This document shows positions 26,219 through 36,300 of a stretch of DNA of 61,492 nucleotides, piece after piece (positions within the stretch are counted from its first letter, which is position 1; each line of letters starts with the position of its first letter). Both the position numbers and the translations under genes were made by a program. The stretch is from NCBI GenBank assembly GCA_035524275.1, contig DATKPC010000080.1, forward strand, positions 1 through 61,492, in the 5' to 3' direction. The notes under the pieces are model-generated. The model was given only the letters and a program-made list of their open reading frames with translations, did not search any database and had not been told where the DNA came from. Origin of the DNA: DATKPC01 sp035524275 (lineage in GTDB: Bacteria; Pseudomonadota; Gammaproteobacteria; Burkholderiales; Burkholderiaceae_F).

Positions 26219-28255
26219 ATGCAGAAGCTCGCGCGCGCCACCGGCTCGCCGAAGGCGGGTCGGCACGGCGCCGGATCCACGGCGGACGCGGCCTACAAGC
26301 GCGGGCTGGCGGCCGCGGCGGACAGCCGCTGGCATGACGCGGAGGCGGCGTTCGAGCAGGCGATCGGCGCCCGCCCGGACGATGCGGTCTACTGGCTGAA
26401 CCTGGCGCACGCCCGCGTCAAGCTCGGCGCCGCCGACGCGGCCGCCGACGCCGCGCTCCGCGGGGTGAAGCTGGCTCCCACGCATGCCGTCGGCGTCTCG
26501 ATCGCGATCCGCTGCCTGAACGGCGCGCACCGCTACGCCGAGGCCGCCGCGCTGGCCGCCGAACTGGATCCGGACAAGATCCAGGACCAGAACCTCTTCT
26601 TCGCGCAGGGCGAAGCGCTGCGCCTGCTCGGTCGCATGCAGGAAGCCGTCGGCGCCTACATGAACGCGCTCCGGCTGCAGCCGAACTTCATGCCGGCCCA
26701 CGTCCAGCTCGGCAACGTGTTCGAGCGCCTGAAGATGCACGAAGAGGCGCGCGAGTGCTACCTCACGGCGATCCTGACCGGCGGCAGCGTCGCCGAGCTG
26801 CGCTCCGCGATGACCTTCCAGGCGCAGCAGGCGTGCCGCTGGGACCTGATGCAGGCGGACTTCGACGAGCTGCAGGCCCAGCTCGCGCGCAAGCCGGAGC
26901 GCCAGCCGGTTCCGTTCCACTACCTGACGATGCCCTCGACGCGGCTGCAGCAGCTCGCGGCGTCGCGGTCGCACGCGCGCCTGATGTTCGGCAACGTCAC
27001 GCCGCTCGCGCCGCCGCCGCGGCGCGAGCCCGGGCGCCGGATCCGCCTCGGCTACTACTCCAGCGAGTTCCAGGAGCACGCGACCGGCTACCTGCTCGTC
27101 GAGCTCCTCGAGCGGCACGACCGCCAGCGCTTCGAGGTCTTCGCCTATTCGTACGGACCGCCGGACGAATCCGCGATGCGGCAGCGCTGCCGCGCCGCGG
27201 TCGACCATTTCATCGATGTCCAGGGCCTGTCGGAGCGCGGAACCGCCGAGCGCATGCGCGCCGACGGGATCGACATCCTGTTCGATCTCAAGGGCTATAC
27301 GCTCGAGGCCCGCAACGCGGTCTTCGCGCTCCGCCCGGCGCCGGTGCAGGTCAACTACCTCGGCTTTCCGGGCACGCTCGGCGCGTCCTGCTACGACTAC
27401 ATCATCGGCGATCCGATCGTCACGCCGGTGGCGCACGCCGACGGCTACGACGAGAAGATCGCGCAGATGCCGGTCTGCTACCAGCCGAACGACCGCCAGC
27501 GGCCGATCGGCCGCGCGAGGACGCGCGCGGAATGCGGGCTGCCGGAGACCGGATTCATCTTCTGCAGCTTCAACGCCTCGTTCAAGATCCGGCCGGAGTT
27601 CTTCGCGCTCTGGTGCCGGCTCGTCGCGGCGGTCGACGGATCGGTGCTGTGGCTCTTCCAGACCAATCCGCAGGCACGCAGGAACCTCAGCCTGGAGGCG
27701 GAACGCCACGGCGTCTCCCGCGACCGGCTGGTCTGGGCGACGCAGATGCCGCTTGAGGATCACCTCGCGCGGCTGCAGCTGGCGGATCTCGTGCTCGACA
27801 ACCTCCCCTGCAACGCGCATACGACGGCGAGCGACGCGTTGTGGGCCGGCGTGCCGGTGTTGACGACGCCGGGCGAGACGTTCGCCTCGCGCGTCGCGGC
27901 AAGCCTGGTGCACGCCGCGGGGCTGCCGGAACTGGTCGCGCGCGACCTCGAGGCCTACGAGTCGACCGCGCTCGCGCTCGCGCGCGATCCGCGGCGCCTG
28001 GGCGCGCTGCGCCAACGCCTGCTGGCGGCGCGTGACGGCTGCCCGCTCTTCGACAGTGCGCGCTACACGCGCGACATCGAGGATCTCTACCTGCGGATGA
28101 TCGCGCAGCTCGATGCCGGCCAGCCGCCCGCGCACCTGCCGGCGTCTGACCTGCCGGCGTCTGACCTGCCGGCGTCTGACCTGCCGGCCGCCGCGAACCC
28201 AACCGCCGTGCCGACCGGCGGCACGCCCGAAGCGGCGCCCGCCGCGGTCCACTGA
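26219..28255 (+). CDS. TPR-containing O-GlcNAc-transferase-like protein (GT41)
   Basis: Cytosolic protein glycosyltransferase of 678 residues, a likely flagellin-modifying enzyme. TPR repeats occupy about residues 22-200. The OGT/SPINDLY catalytic region spans about 265-640: GYYSSEFQEHATGYLLVELL, FNASFKI (Lys456, uridine-phosphate binding in OGT), and LPCNAHTTASDALWAGVPVL (His534-Thr-Thr). The enzyme transfers sugar from a nucleotide donor to Ser/Thr. The C-terminal 45 residues are a Pro/Ala tail with a triplicated LPASD. First gene of the plus-strand part of the island; the methyltransferase follows by 16 bp. Confidence 0.93.
   Translation: MQKLARATGSPKAGRHGAGSTADAAYKRGLAAAADSRWHDAEAAFEQAIGARPDDAVYWLNLAHARVKLGAADAAADAALRGVKLAPTHAVGVSIAIRCLNGAHRYAEAAALAAELDPDKIQDQNLFFAQGEALRLLGRMQEAVGAYMNALRLQPNFMPAHVQLGNVFERLKMHEEARECYLTAILTGGSVAELRSAMTFQAQQACRWDLMQADFDELQAQLARKPERQPVPFHYLTMPSTRLQQLAASRSHARLMFGNVTPLAPPPRREPGRRIRLGYYSSEFQEHATGYLLVELLERHDRQRFEVFAYSYGPPDESAMRQRCRAAVDHFIDVQGLSERGTAERMRADGIDILFDLKGYTLEARNAVFALRPAPVQVNYLGFPGTLGASCYDYIIGDPIVTPVAHADGYDEKIAQMPVCYQPNDRQRPIGRARTRAECGLPETGFIFCSFNASFKIRPEFFALWCRLVAAVDGSVLWLFQTNPQARRNLSLEAERHGVSRDRLVWATQMPLEDHLARLQLADLVLDNLPCNAHTTASDALWAGVPVLTTPGETFASRVAASLVHAAGLPELVARDLEAYESTALALARDPRRLGALRQRLLAARDGCPLFDSARYTRDIEDLYLRMIAQLDAGQPPAHLPASDLPASDLPASDLPAAANPTAVPTGGTPEAAPAAVH
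28136..28187 (+). repeat. 15-bp tandem repeat in the OGT-like gene
   Basis: Three perfect copies of ctgccggcgtctgac plus a partial fourth encode LPASD repeats near the C-terminus. The unit is a multiple of three, so changes in copy number would alter tail length without a frameshift. Confidence 0.9.
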
Positions 28256-28271
28256 GCGAGGTCGCCCGAAC

Positions 28272-29003
28272 ATGCCCCGATGTCCCTTGTGCGAGCAGCA
28301 GGTCGAATCCTGGATCCCGCACCCGCAGCGTTCGCGCCAGAGTCCGTTCACGCGGGCGATCGGCGGCGTCGGCTCCGACCTGGAGAACTACCTCTGCCCG
28401 TCGTGCCAGTGCAATGATCGCGAGCGCCACCTGTGGCTCTACATGGCCGTGAGCGGGATCCTCGACGAATCGCGCGGCCGGGCGATCCTGCACGTGGCAC
28501 CCGAGCCGGCCATCGAGCCGCGCCTGCGCGAACTGGCCGGCGCGTCGTACGTGGCCGGCGACCTGCAGCCGCGCCGGCCGGGGCACCGGAAGATCGACGT
28601 CGAGGCGCTGCCGTTCGACGACGGACACTTCCACCTCATCGTCTGCAACCACGTGCTGGAGCATGTCGCGACGCCGCAGCGTGCCGTCGCCGAAATGGCT
28701 CGCTGCCTGGCCGACGACGGCTGGCTCGTCGCGCAGACGCCTTACGCGCCGCGCCTGCTGCGGACCTTCGAGCTCGAGGGCGCCTCGTCGCCGGAGGCCT
28801 CGCGGCTGTTCTTCGGCCAGGAAGACCACGTGCGCCTGTTCGGCGCCGACATCGTCGACCTTTTCCTGGGCGCCGGCCTGCAGGGACGCCTGGTTCCGCA
28901 CGACGAGGCCCTGCCCCGCTTCGATGCGCGCCACTGGGGCTGCAATCCGCGCGAACCCTTCTTCCTCTTCTCCAAGAGCCGATGCCCACGGTTTCCATCC
29001 TGA
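28272..29003 (+). CDS. Zinc-ribbon SAM-dependent methyltransferase
   Basis: Methyltransferase of 243 residues. The N-terminal Cys motif (C4-P-L-C7 and C42-P-S-C45) resembles a zinc ribbon. The class I SAM fold follows with AILHVAPEPAIEPRLREL (motif I variant), DVEALPFDDGHFHLIVCNHV and LEHVATPQRAVAEMARCLAD. Start at ATG 28272, where the ribbon begins. Its 3' end overlaps the next GT2 gene by 22 bp. It may methylate a glycan sugar. The target is unknown. Confidence 0.86.
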   Translation: MPRCPLCEQQVESWIPHPQRSRQSPFTRAIGGVGSDLENYLCPSCQCNDRERHLWLYMAVSGILDESRGRAILHVAPEPAIEPRLRELAGASYVAGDLQPRRPGHRKIDVEALPFDDGHFHLIVCNHVLEHVATPQRAVAEMARCLADDGWLVAQTPYAPRLLRTFELEGASSPEASRLFFGQEDHVRLFGADIVDLFLGAGLQGRLVPHDEALPRFDARHWGCNPREPFFLFSKSRCPRFPS

Positions 29004-29926
29004 TTCCGGCATTCCGCCCGGAATACCTCGACGTCTGCATCGCCAGCGCGCTGGCGCAGACGTTGGCCGACACGGAAATCGTCGTCAGCGACGACTCGCA
29101 CGGCGACGACGTCGCGCGCGTCGTCGGCAAATGGGAGGACCCGCGCATCCGCTACCTGCGCAACCCGGAGCGCGGCATCCACGGCGCCAATCGCGACCAC
29201 CTGCTGCGGCAGGCGCGCGGCAAGTACGTCAAGTTCCTGTTCGACGACGACTACCTCATGCCGCGCTCGGTCGAGCTGCTCGTGAAGACCGCGGAATCGA
29301 CCGGTGCGCGCCTCGCGTTCCACGGCCGGCGCTTCGTCGACGAAGCGGGTCGCACGCTGTCGTCGCCGCTCGCGGTTCCTGCCGGCCAGGTGGCGGAGAT
29401 CACGCCGGAGCGGTTCTACGTCGAGGGCGTCGCGCGCGTGATGAACTTCATCGGCGAACCGAGCAACGTGCTCTTCGAGGCGGCCGCGCTCGCGCGCTTC
29501 CCGCTGCCTTTCGGCGCCGGCGGGCGCCCGATGCGTTTCCTGACCGACGTCGCGCTCTATCGCAACTTCTTCGAGCACGGCGACCGCGTCGTCGGGCTCG
29601 GCTTCCACGGCTCCGCGTTCCGCCAGCACGCCGGGCAGACCTCGGCGCGCGACAACCCGTTCTTTCCCGCCGGCCGCTACGAGTGGGAAACGCTGATGCG
29701 GCTCGCCGTCGACGGCGGCCGGCTGACGCCGACGCAGTACGCGAGCGGCATGCAGCTGCTCGCCGCCGAATACCGTCGCCACGCCGACCGCTATCCCGAG
29801 CTGGCGGAATTCCTGGAGCTCGGCGGCCGGCCCGGCACATCCGCCCATTACGACGGGCGGTTCCTCGAACTGCTCGACCTCGCCGATATCCGCTTCGCGG
29901 CGCGGCGCCTGCCGGTCGCCGCCTGA
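28982..29926 (+). CDS. Family 2 glycosyltransferase
   Basis: GT-A fold glycosyltransferase of 314 residues. It has MPTVSILIPAFRPEYLDVCI, ASALAQTLADTEIVVSDDSH, and the metal-binding loop GKYVKFLFDDDYLMPRSVEL. A C-terminal extension of about 100 helical residues follows. It overlaps the upstream methyltransferase gene by 22 bp, suggesting coupled translation. Likely a flagellin glycan transferase. Confidence 0.9.
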   Translation: MPTVSILIPAFRPEYLDVCIASALAQTLADTEIVVSDDSHGDDVARVVGKWEDPRIRYLRNPERGIHGANRDHLLRQARGKYVKFLFDDDYLMPRSVELLVKTAESTGARLAFHGRRFVDEAGRTLSSPLAVPAGQVAEITPERFYVEGVARVMNFIGEPSNVLFEAAALARFPLPFGAGGRPMRFLTDVALYRNFFEHGDRVVGLGFHGSAFRQHAGQTSARDNPFFPAGRYEWETLMRLAVDGGRLTPTQYASGMQLLAAEYRRHADRYPELAEFLELGGRPGTSAHYDGRFLELLDLADIRFAARRLPVAA

Positions 29927-30000
29927 ACCGACGGCGCAGCGCTGCGGCGAACTCCACCCGAGAAGCGCACCGGCACCGACGCCCGCACACGGACCCCGAC

Positions 30001-31263
30001 ATGGACGCGATCGATTTCACCCGCCCGGCAACCGTCCGCCGCTTCGACAAGGCGGCGCCCGACGACCTCGCGCTCTTCGGCGGACGCCCCGCCTTCGACC
30101 GCGCGCTGTCGACCTCGAACCTGGTGCGGCCCCGCTTCGAGGCGTTCATGAACTACTCGAAGATCTTCATCCATGAACGCCGCTACACGAACGACGGACC
30201 GCTCGTGCGCCTGCTGGAGTCGCGCCTCGCGGCGTGGCACGGCGTCGCGCACTGCGTGGCGATGTCGGGCGGCTTCTGGGCCGTTGCGCTGGCGCTGAAG
30301 GCGCTCGCGCTACCGGGCCGGCGCCACGTGGTCATGCCCTCGCTCACGTACCGCAAGCTCGCGGACATCGCCTACTGGGCCGGACTGGTGCCGAGCTACT
30401 GCGAAGTCGACCCGGCGTCGCTCGCGATGACGGCGGCGACCGTCGAGCCGTTGATCGACGGCGACACCGCCGCGATCCTCGGGATCCACCCGATCGTCAA
30501 TCGCTGCCCCGTCGGTGAACTCGTCGATGTGGCCCGGCGGCATCGGCTGCCGATCGTCTTCGATTCGGTCGAGTCCGTCGGCGAGACCTGGAACCGGCAG
30601 CCGATCGGCGCCTTCGGCGACGCCGAGTGCTTCTCGATGCACGCGAGCAAGCTGATCAACGGCTTCGAGGGCGGCTACGTGACGACGAACGACGGTGACC
30701 TGGCGCGCCATCTCGCCGTCGTTCGCGGCTTCGGCTTCCGCGGCCAGGACAACGCGGAGGCGTTCGGCATCAACACGAAGCTCAATGAAGTCCACGCCGC
30801 GATGGCGCTCGCCTGCCTCGACGAGGTCGGCGAGCAGCTCGAGCGCAACCGCGAGCGCTACCTGCACTTCAAGCGCCGGCTCGCGGGAGTCCCGGGCGTG
30901 CGCCTGCTGGAATTCGACGAGAGCGAGCGCTGCACCTACAAGAATGTCGTCGTCGAGCTCCTGGACGACTGGCCGCTCGCGCGCGCCGACACGATCGCGC
31001 TGCTGCATGCCGAGCGCGCCATCGCGCGCCCGTACTACGCGCCGGCGCTGCATACGGTGAAGACCGACGCCGCGCCGCCCAAGGCGCCGCTCGATGGCAC
31101 CGAGCGGCTCGCGCAGCGATTCCTGCTGCTGCCGTGCGGAGAAGCCGTCGGCGCCGCGGAGGTCGACGTGCTCGGCGACCTGCTCGCCTTCCTGCAGCGC
31201 CACGGCGCCGCCATCCGCGAGCGGCAGGCGGGCGCCACCGCGTCCGGACGAGCGCCATCATGA
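30001..31263 (+). CDS. DegT/DnrJ/EryC1 aminotransferase-like protein 1 (divergent)
   Basis: PLP-dependent sugar aminotransferase-family protein of 420 residues. The PLP lysine is present in FSMHASKLINGFEGGYV. The ring-nitrogen Asp is in IVFDSVESVGETW, but the usual Gln/His three residues on is Glu, and the usual SGT-type N-terminal motif reads MSGGFWAVALALKAL. These changes suggest altered substrate or chemistry. It overlaps the next gene region (ATGA at 31260). Paired with a second family member immediately downstream. Confidence 0.85.
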   Translation: MDAIDFTRPATVRRFDKAAPDDLALFGGRPAFDRALSTSNLVRPRFEAFMNYSKIFIHERRYTNDGPLVRLLESRLAAWHGVAHCVAMSGGFWAVALALKALALPGRRHVVMPSLTYRKLADIAYWAGLVPSYCEVDPASLAMTAATVEPLIDGDTAAILGIHPIVNRCPVGELVDVARRHRLPIVFDSVESVGETWNRQPIGAFGDAECFSMHASKLINGFEGGYVTTNDGDLARHLAVVRGFGFRGQDNAEAFGINTKLNEVHAAMALACLDEVGEQLERNRERYLHFKRRLAGVPGVRLLEFDESERCTYKNVVVELLDDWPLARADTIALLHAERAIARPYYAPALHTVKTDAAPPKAPLDGTERLAQRFLLLPCGEAVGAAEVDVLGDLLAFLQRHGAAIRERQAGATASGRAPS

Positions 31264-31280
31264 ACCCCGGAGACCTGACC

Positions 31281-32522
31281 ATGAATCGCACTGTCGCGCA
31301 GCAGCCGCCATCGCCGCTCGGCGCCGCCGCGCACCGCTTCGCGCTGCTCGGCGGGCCACCGGCCTTCGACGCGATGCTGCCGGTCGGCCAGCTGTATTTC
31401 CCGTCGCTCGAGCGCTACGAACAGTCGATGCGAGGCATCTTCGAGCGCGGCTACTACACGAACCATGGGCCGCTGATCGCGGAGTTCGAGCGCCGGCTCG
31501 CCGACAAGCTGGGCGTGCGGCACGCGATATGCGTCACGAACGCGACGATCGGCCTCATCATCGCCGCGCTCGCGCTGCAATTGCGCGGGAAGGTGATCGT
31601 CCCGTCGTTCACGTTCCTGGCCTCGGCGCAGTCGCTGACCTGGGCCGGCCTGGAGCCGGTCTTCTGCGACGTCGACCCGCGGACGTGCCTGATGACGCCG
31701 GAACTCGTCGAGCCGCTGATCGACGACGACGTCAGCGCCATCCTGGGCGTGAACCTGTGGGGCGGCGCCTGCGACCCCGTCGGCCTCGAGCGTCTCGCCG
31801 AGCGCCACGGCATCCCGGTCTACTTCGATTCCGCCCACGGCTTCGGCTGCAGCGTCGGCGGCAAGCCGCTCGGCGGCTTCGGCGCGCTCGAGGTCTTCTC
31901 GTTCCATGCCACGAAGGTCCTGAACGCGACCGAAGGCGGCTGCGTCTGCACGAACTACGACGATGTCGCCGCGCGCCTTCGCAGCATGCGCAGCAGCTAC
32001 GGGATCGACGCGCCGGCCCGCGTGCCGGCGACGCTCAACGGCCGCTTCTCCGAGGCGCAGGCCGCCGTCGGGCTGATGAGCCTCGAGGATTTCGAGGCCA
32101 ATCGCGACCACAACCGCCGGCTCTACGAGCGCTATCGCGAGAAGCTGCGGGGAATCGCGGGGATCGAGGTCGTCGAGGCCGACGGCGTCGACCGGACGAA
32201 CTACCAGTACGTCGTCTGCCGCGTCGACGAGGCGCGCCTCGGCCTCGGACGCGACGAGCTGGCGCGAACGCTGAAGGCGGAGAACCTCAACGTGCGGCGC
32301 TACTTCCATCCCGGGACGCACCGCAGCATCCCGTACGACACGCAGTTGCCGCAGTACCGCGACCGCCTGCCGGCGACCGACCTGCTGTGCCGCACGCTGA
32401 TCCAGTTTCCGATCGGTGCACTCGTCGAACCGGACGACGTGGACAAGATCGTCGCGCTGATCGCGTCGGTTCCGGCGCGGGCGGGCGACCTGCGCCGCGC
32501 ACTGGCGCAGCCGGTCTCGTGA
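31281..32522 (+). CDS. DegT/DnrJ/EryC1 aminotransferase-like protein 2
   Basis: Second PLP-dependent family member, about 413 residues. It carries TNATIGLIIAALALQL, the Asp-His pair in VYFDSAHGFGCSVGG and the lysine in FSFHATKVLNATEGG. It likely installs an amino group on a nucleotide-linked keto sugar (for example a 4-amino-dideoxy sugar). ATG at 31281 has GGAG 8 bases upstream; an ATG at 31260 overlaps the previous stop as ATGA and would add 7 residues. It is about 40 bp from the convergent WbqC-like gene. Confidence 0.88.
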   Translation: MNRTVAQQPPSPLGAAAHRFALLGGPPAFDAMLPVGQLYFPSLERYEQSMRGIFERGYYTNHGPLIAEFERRLADKLGVRHAICVTNATIGLIIAALALQLRGKVIVPSFTFLASAQSLTWAGLEPVFCDVDPRTCLMTPELVEPLIDDDVSAILGVNLWGGACDPVGLERLAERHGIPVYFDSAHGFGCSVGGKPLGGFGALEVFSFHATKVLNATEGGCVCTNYDDVAARLRSMRSSYGIDAPARVPATLNGRFSEAQAAVGLMSLEDFEANRDHNRRLYERYREKLRGIAGIEVVEADGVDRTNYQYVVCRVDEARLGLGRDELARTLKAENLNVRRYFHPGTHRSIPYDTQLPQYRDRLPATDLLCRTLIQFPIGALVEPDDVDKIVALIASVPARAGDLRRALAQPVS

Positions 32523-32562
32523 ACGCCGGCAACCGCCGCGGCGGGCGCGCCGCGCGTCCGCC

Positions 32563-33291
32563 TCAGGCGTCGCCCGCGGGCCGCATCGCGGCCGGCGTGT
32601 CGATGCGGCACTGGCGAAGCATCGCCGCGACCGATGCCGGCGCATTGAACATCAGGACGTCGAGGATCGACAGGCTCGGCACGAACGTCGAGCCGAACTG
32701 CGGGTACGCGACCTCGCCGCAGCGATGAAACCGCAGCTGCTGGCCGGCTTCCGCGAATGCCGCCTCGTCGTACAGCTCGAGGCCGCCGATCGGATTGACG
32801 TACGTGTCGCCGCGCATCCGGCGGACGATCTCGATCACGCGCGCCTGCGCGCGCAGTTCCGGGTCCAGCTGCAGCGACGACGAGCGCACGATCGGCGTCG
32901 CGATCCGCAGGAATTCGCCGACGCGCCGCAGGCCGCGCTCGTTGACGTCCGCGAGCCCGCGATCGCCGGCCGCCAGCACGTCCTGCAGCAGCTGCAGCGC
33001 CGCGTCGCGCTCCGGCGCGCGGTGGTAGGCCGCGGCGATCCGGCGCACGAGCTGCGTCGCGTCGAAGCTCGGCGCGATCTCGCGCTCGCGGATCAGCGCG
33101 GTCGACGGCCCCTGCGCGAGCTGCAGCCCGAACCACGCCGCCTCGCCGTTGAGCAGGAACCGATTGCGGTGGACCCAGCCTGCCTTGATGAACTGCACGT
33201 CGTCGTGCAGGACGAAGACGTCGACGGCCGCCATCAGCTGGAAGTAGCCGACGTACGGAAAGAAGTACGGCTGCATGATGCCGACCCTCAT
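32563..33291 (-). CDS. WbqC-like family protein
   Basis: WbqC-family protein of 242 residues. The family hallmark MRVGIMQPYFFPYVGYFQLM is at the N-terminus, followed by DVFVLHDDVQFIKAGWVHRN. Members occur in O-antigen and flagellar-glycan loci, often next to aminotransferases; their biochemical activity is not settled. The gene is on the opposite strand from its neighbours in the island. ATG at 33291 starts exactly at the family N-terminus. Confidence 0.88.
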   Translation of the reverse strand: MRVGIMQPYFFPYVGYFQLMAAVDVFVLHDDVQFIKAGWVHRNRFLLNGEAAWFGLQLAQGPSTALIREREIAPSFDATQLVRRIAAAYHRAPERDAALQLLQDVLAAGDRGLADVNERGLRRVGEFLRIATPIVRSSSLQLDPELRAQARVIEIVRRMRGDTYVNPIGGLELYDEAAFAEAGQQLRFHRCGEVAYPQFGSTFVPSLSILDVLMFNAPASVAAMLRQCRIDTPAAMRPAGDA

Positions 33292-33398
33292 CGCGCCCGC
33301 TCCGAACCGCACGCGACCCCGGCCTGACGCGCCGGCCGATTCGTCACGCACCGCTCCCGCCCACGTTCTTCCGGCACCCGACTTCCTCCCCTCGCCGC

Positions 33399-36300
33399 AT
33401 GCTGCCACCCATCGCCCGCCAGCATTTCGAGACGCTGCTGCTGCAGCGCCGGCATGACGCCCTGCTCGGCGCGCTCGACGCGACGGCATCCGCGCTGCCG
33501 CCGTCGGCGCCACCGGGCGACGACGCCGGCTGGTTCGACGACCTGCTCCGGCGCGCCGCCGTCGCCGCATTCGGAGCTCGCCCGGAGCAGCCCGCCGGCG
33601 ACGTGACGTTATACCTCGTCAACGGCATCGGGGCGCTGGGCGCGCTGCGCGAATGGACGCGAGCGGAGCCGGCCGGACGCGCGCTCGTCGTGGCCACGAC
33701 CGCGGCCGCCTGGGACGCCGTGCGACACGACTACCGTGCGGCGGCGGTCCTCGACGACGCGGTGATCGATCGCGCGGCATCGCTGCTGGACCTGCATGCG
33801 GCCTGCCGGCCCGCGCGGACGCTGCTGCTGGGACCGCTTCCGGACGTTGCCGCGCTGGCCGCCGCGGCCGTGCAGCCCGCCGCGCAGCGCTGGAGCTTCG
33901 TGCACCACGCCGCGCAGCACGCCGCGCAGCACGCCGCTTTGGGCGGCACGCTCGATGCGCTGCTGCACCTGGACCCGTTGCCGGCACGCTGCCGCGCGTG
34001 CCAGCGCGCGGGCGTGCGCCACGCCCTATACGTGCCGGCGCCGCGCGGTGCGTTCGTGACGCCGGCCGCGCCGGCGTCAACGACCCCCGCTCCGACGCCG
34101 CTCGCCTGGCCTCCGGTCGCCGCGACGTTCGGGGACGCGGCCTGCTTTTTCGATCCGTCCTCGCCGAACGACTATCTCGACTTCCTGGCCGTCGTGCTGC
34201 CGCGCGTCGCCGCGTACTACCATGTCGGCGAGCTCAGTGCGAAGCAGTTGAAGACCTTGCGTGCGCGCGTCGGGCGCCACGCGAACTTCCACGTCGTCGC
34301 GCCGCCGGCCGACGACATCGCCACCGTCCTGCGGCAGGTCGGAGCCAGCCTGTATGTCGATCCGCCGCGCAAAGGACGGGTCGACAGCGCGCTCGAAGCC
34401 CTTGGCGCGGGCGTCCCGGCGGTTTGCCGCCGGCCGTCGTCGGATGCGCCCGACGAGACCTACGCGTCGCTCGGCGACGCCGTGCTTCACTGGGACGACC
34501 TGCGCGGACTCGCCGGACTCCTGAAGGGCCTGACGCCCGCCTCGCTGCAAGCGGCGGCCACGCGCGGACGCGATGCCCTCGCGGCGTACTTTCCGGCCGA
34601 TGCCTATCGTCGCTACCGTCCGTCCGTCGAGTTCGCGGTCCGGTTGCCGCCCGCCCCGGCGTTCGCGAAGGCGCCGGAGGCCGCGGACGGTGGGGCCGCG
34701 GGCGTGTCCTCCTTCGATCCGGCGACGAAGGACCTCGAGATCCTGGCGCAACTCGCGCCGGATGCCACGGCGGCCCGCCACGCCTACCAGGAATTCCTGA
34801 ATCAGCGCGACGCGGCCCGCCGGCCGCCGGCCGGCGGCCCCGGGCAGCCGGCGGCGTCGTGCGCGATCGTCATCGGCGTCACGCGCGAACAGTTCCCGCT
34901 GCTCGCCGACACGGTCGACAGCCTCGCCGCGCTGCGCTCGAGCGGCTGGCGTCTCGCCGTCGTCTCGCCGGAGGCGCAGCCCGATCCGATCTTCACGGAG
35001 TCGCCGCAGTTCACGTGGACGGAAGCGAGCGGCGCCTCCGGTTCGGCCGCCGAAACCCTGGCGCACGAACGCCTCGTCGCGGCCGCCCGCGAAGACTGGA
35101 TCGCCCTGCTGCCGGCCGGTGCGCGGCTGGCGCCCGACGCGCTGGCGCACCTGGCGCGGCATGCCGCCGAGCACCCGCACCACGCGGCCGTCTACTGCGA
35201 TCACGACGAGGTCGACGCGCACGGCGCGCGCGGGCAACCGACCTTCAAGCCGGACTTCAACCTCGACCTGCTGCGTTCGGTCGACTATGTCAGTGGCACG
35301 ACCTTCTTTCGCCGCGACGCCCTGCTGCGCCTCGTTGAACCGGACGGCGACACGTCGACCCGCGGCGCCTTCGAGGACGACCACGGGAACGACGGCGCGG
35401 GCGACGGCGCGCGCGCCTACGACCTGCTGTGGCGGCTGCACGACCAGGCCGGCGCCGATGCGATCGGCCATCTCGCGGAGCCGCTCGTCTCGCTGCCCGC
35501 CGCCGTCCGAGGCGTCGCGGCGCCGGCGCGGCGGCGCATCGTGGCGGCCCACCTGCGGCGAAGCGGCATCGCCGCGACCGTGAGCGACGACGTCGTTTCC
35601 GGAGCCTGCCGCGTCCAGCATCGACATCCCGGCGACGCCGCGGTGACGGCCGTCATTGCGCATCGCGACGAACCGGAGCGACTGGAAGCCTGCATCGATT
35701 CGCTGCTCGACCGGACGACCGGAGCCCGGCTCGATCTTGTCGTTGTCGACTACGGCAGCGTGCGGGCGACGACGTTCGCGACCTATGCCGCGGCGCGGAT
35801 GCGCCACGGCACCCGACTGCAGGTCCTGCGCGACCCCGCGATCGCGGATCCGGCGAGCGCGCTCATGGCCGGCGCCCGCGCCTCCGAGGCGCCGTTCCTG
35901 TTGTTGCTTTCCGCGGATGTCGAAATCGTCGAGACGGACTGGCTGCAGGTGATGCTTGCGCACGCGCACCGGCCCGACGTCGGTGCCGTCGGCTGCCGGA
36001 TCGACTGTGCGCGGACCGGCCTGGTGCAGGAGGCCGGGCTCGTTCTGGGGGCCGGCGGGCCGCTCGACATCGCGGCACCGGCGTCGCGCTTCGAGCGGGC
36101 GGCAAACGCCGGACCGTGGAACCGCGTCGCCGCGGACCAGGACGTCACGGCCTTGTCGGGCCATGCGCTGCTGGTGCGCCGCGCCGACTTCGATGCGTCC
36201 GGCGGGCTCGACGCCGCGAACCTGGCGACCACGGGCCATGTCATCGACCTGTGCCTGAAGCTGCGCCGCGCCGGGCGGCGCCTCGTCTGGACCCCCTACG

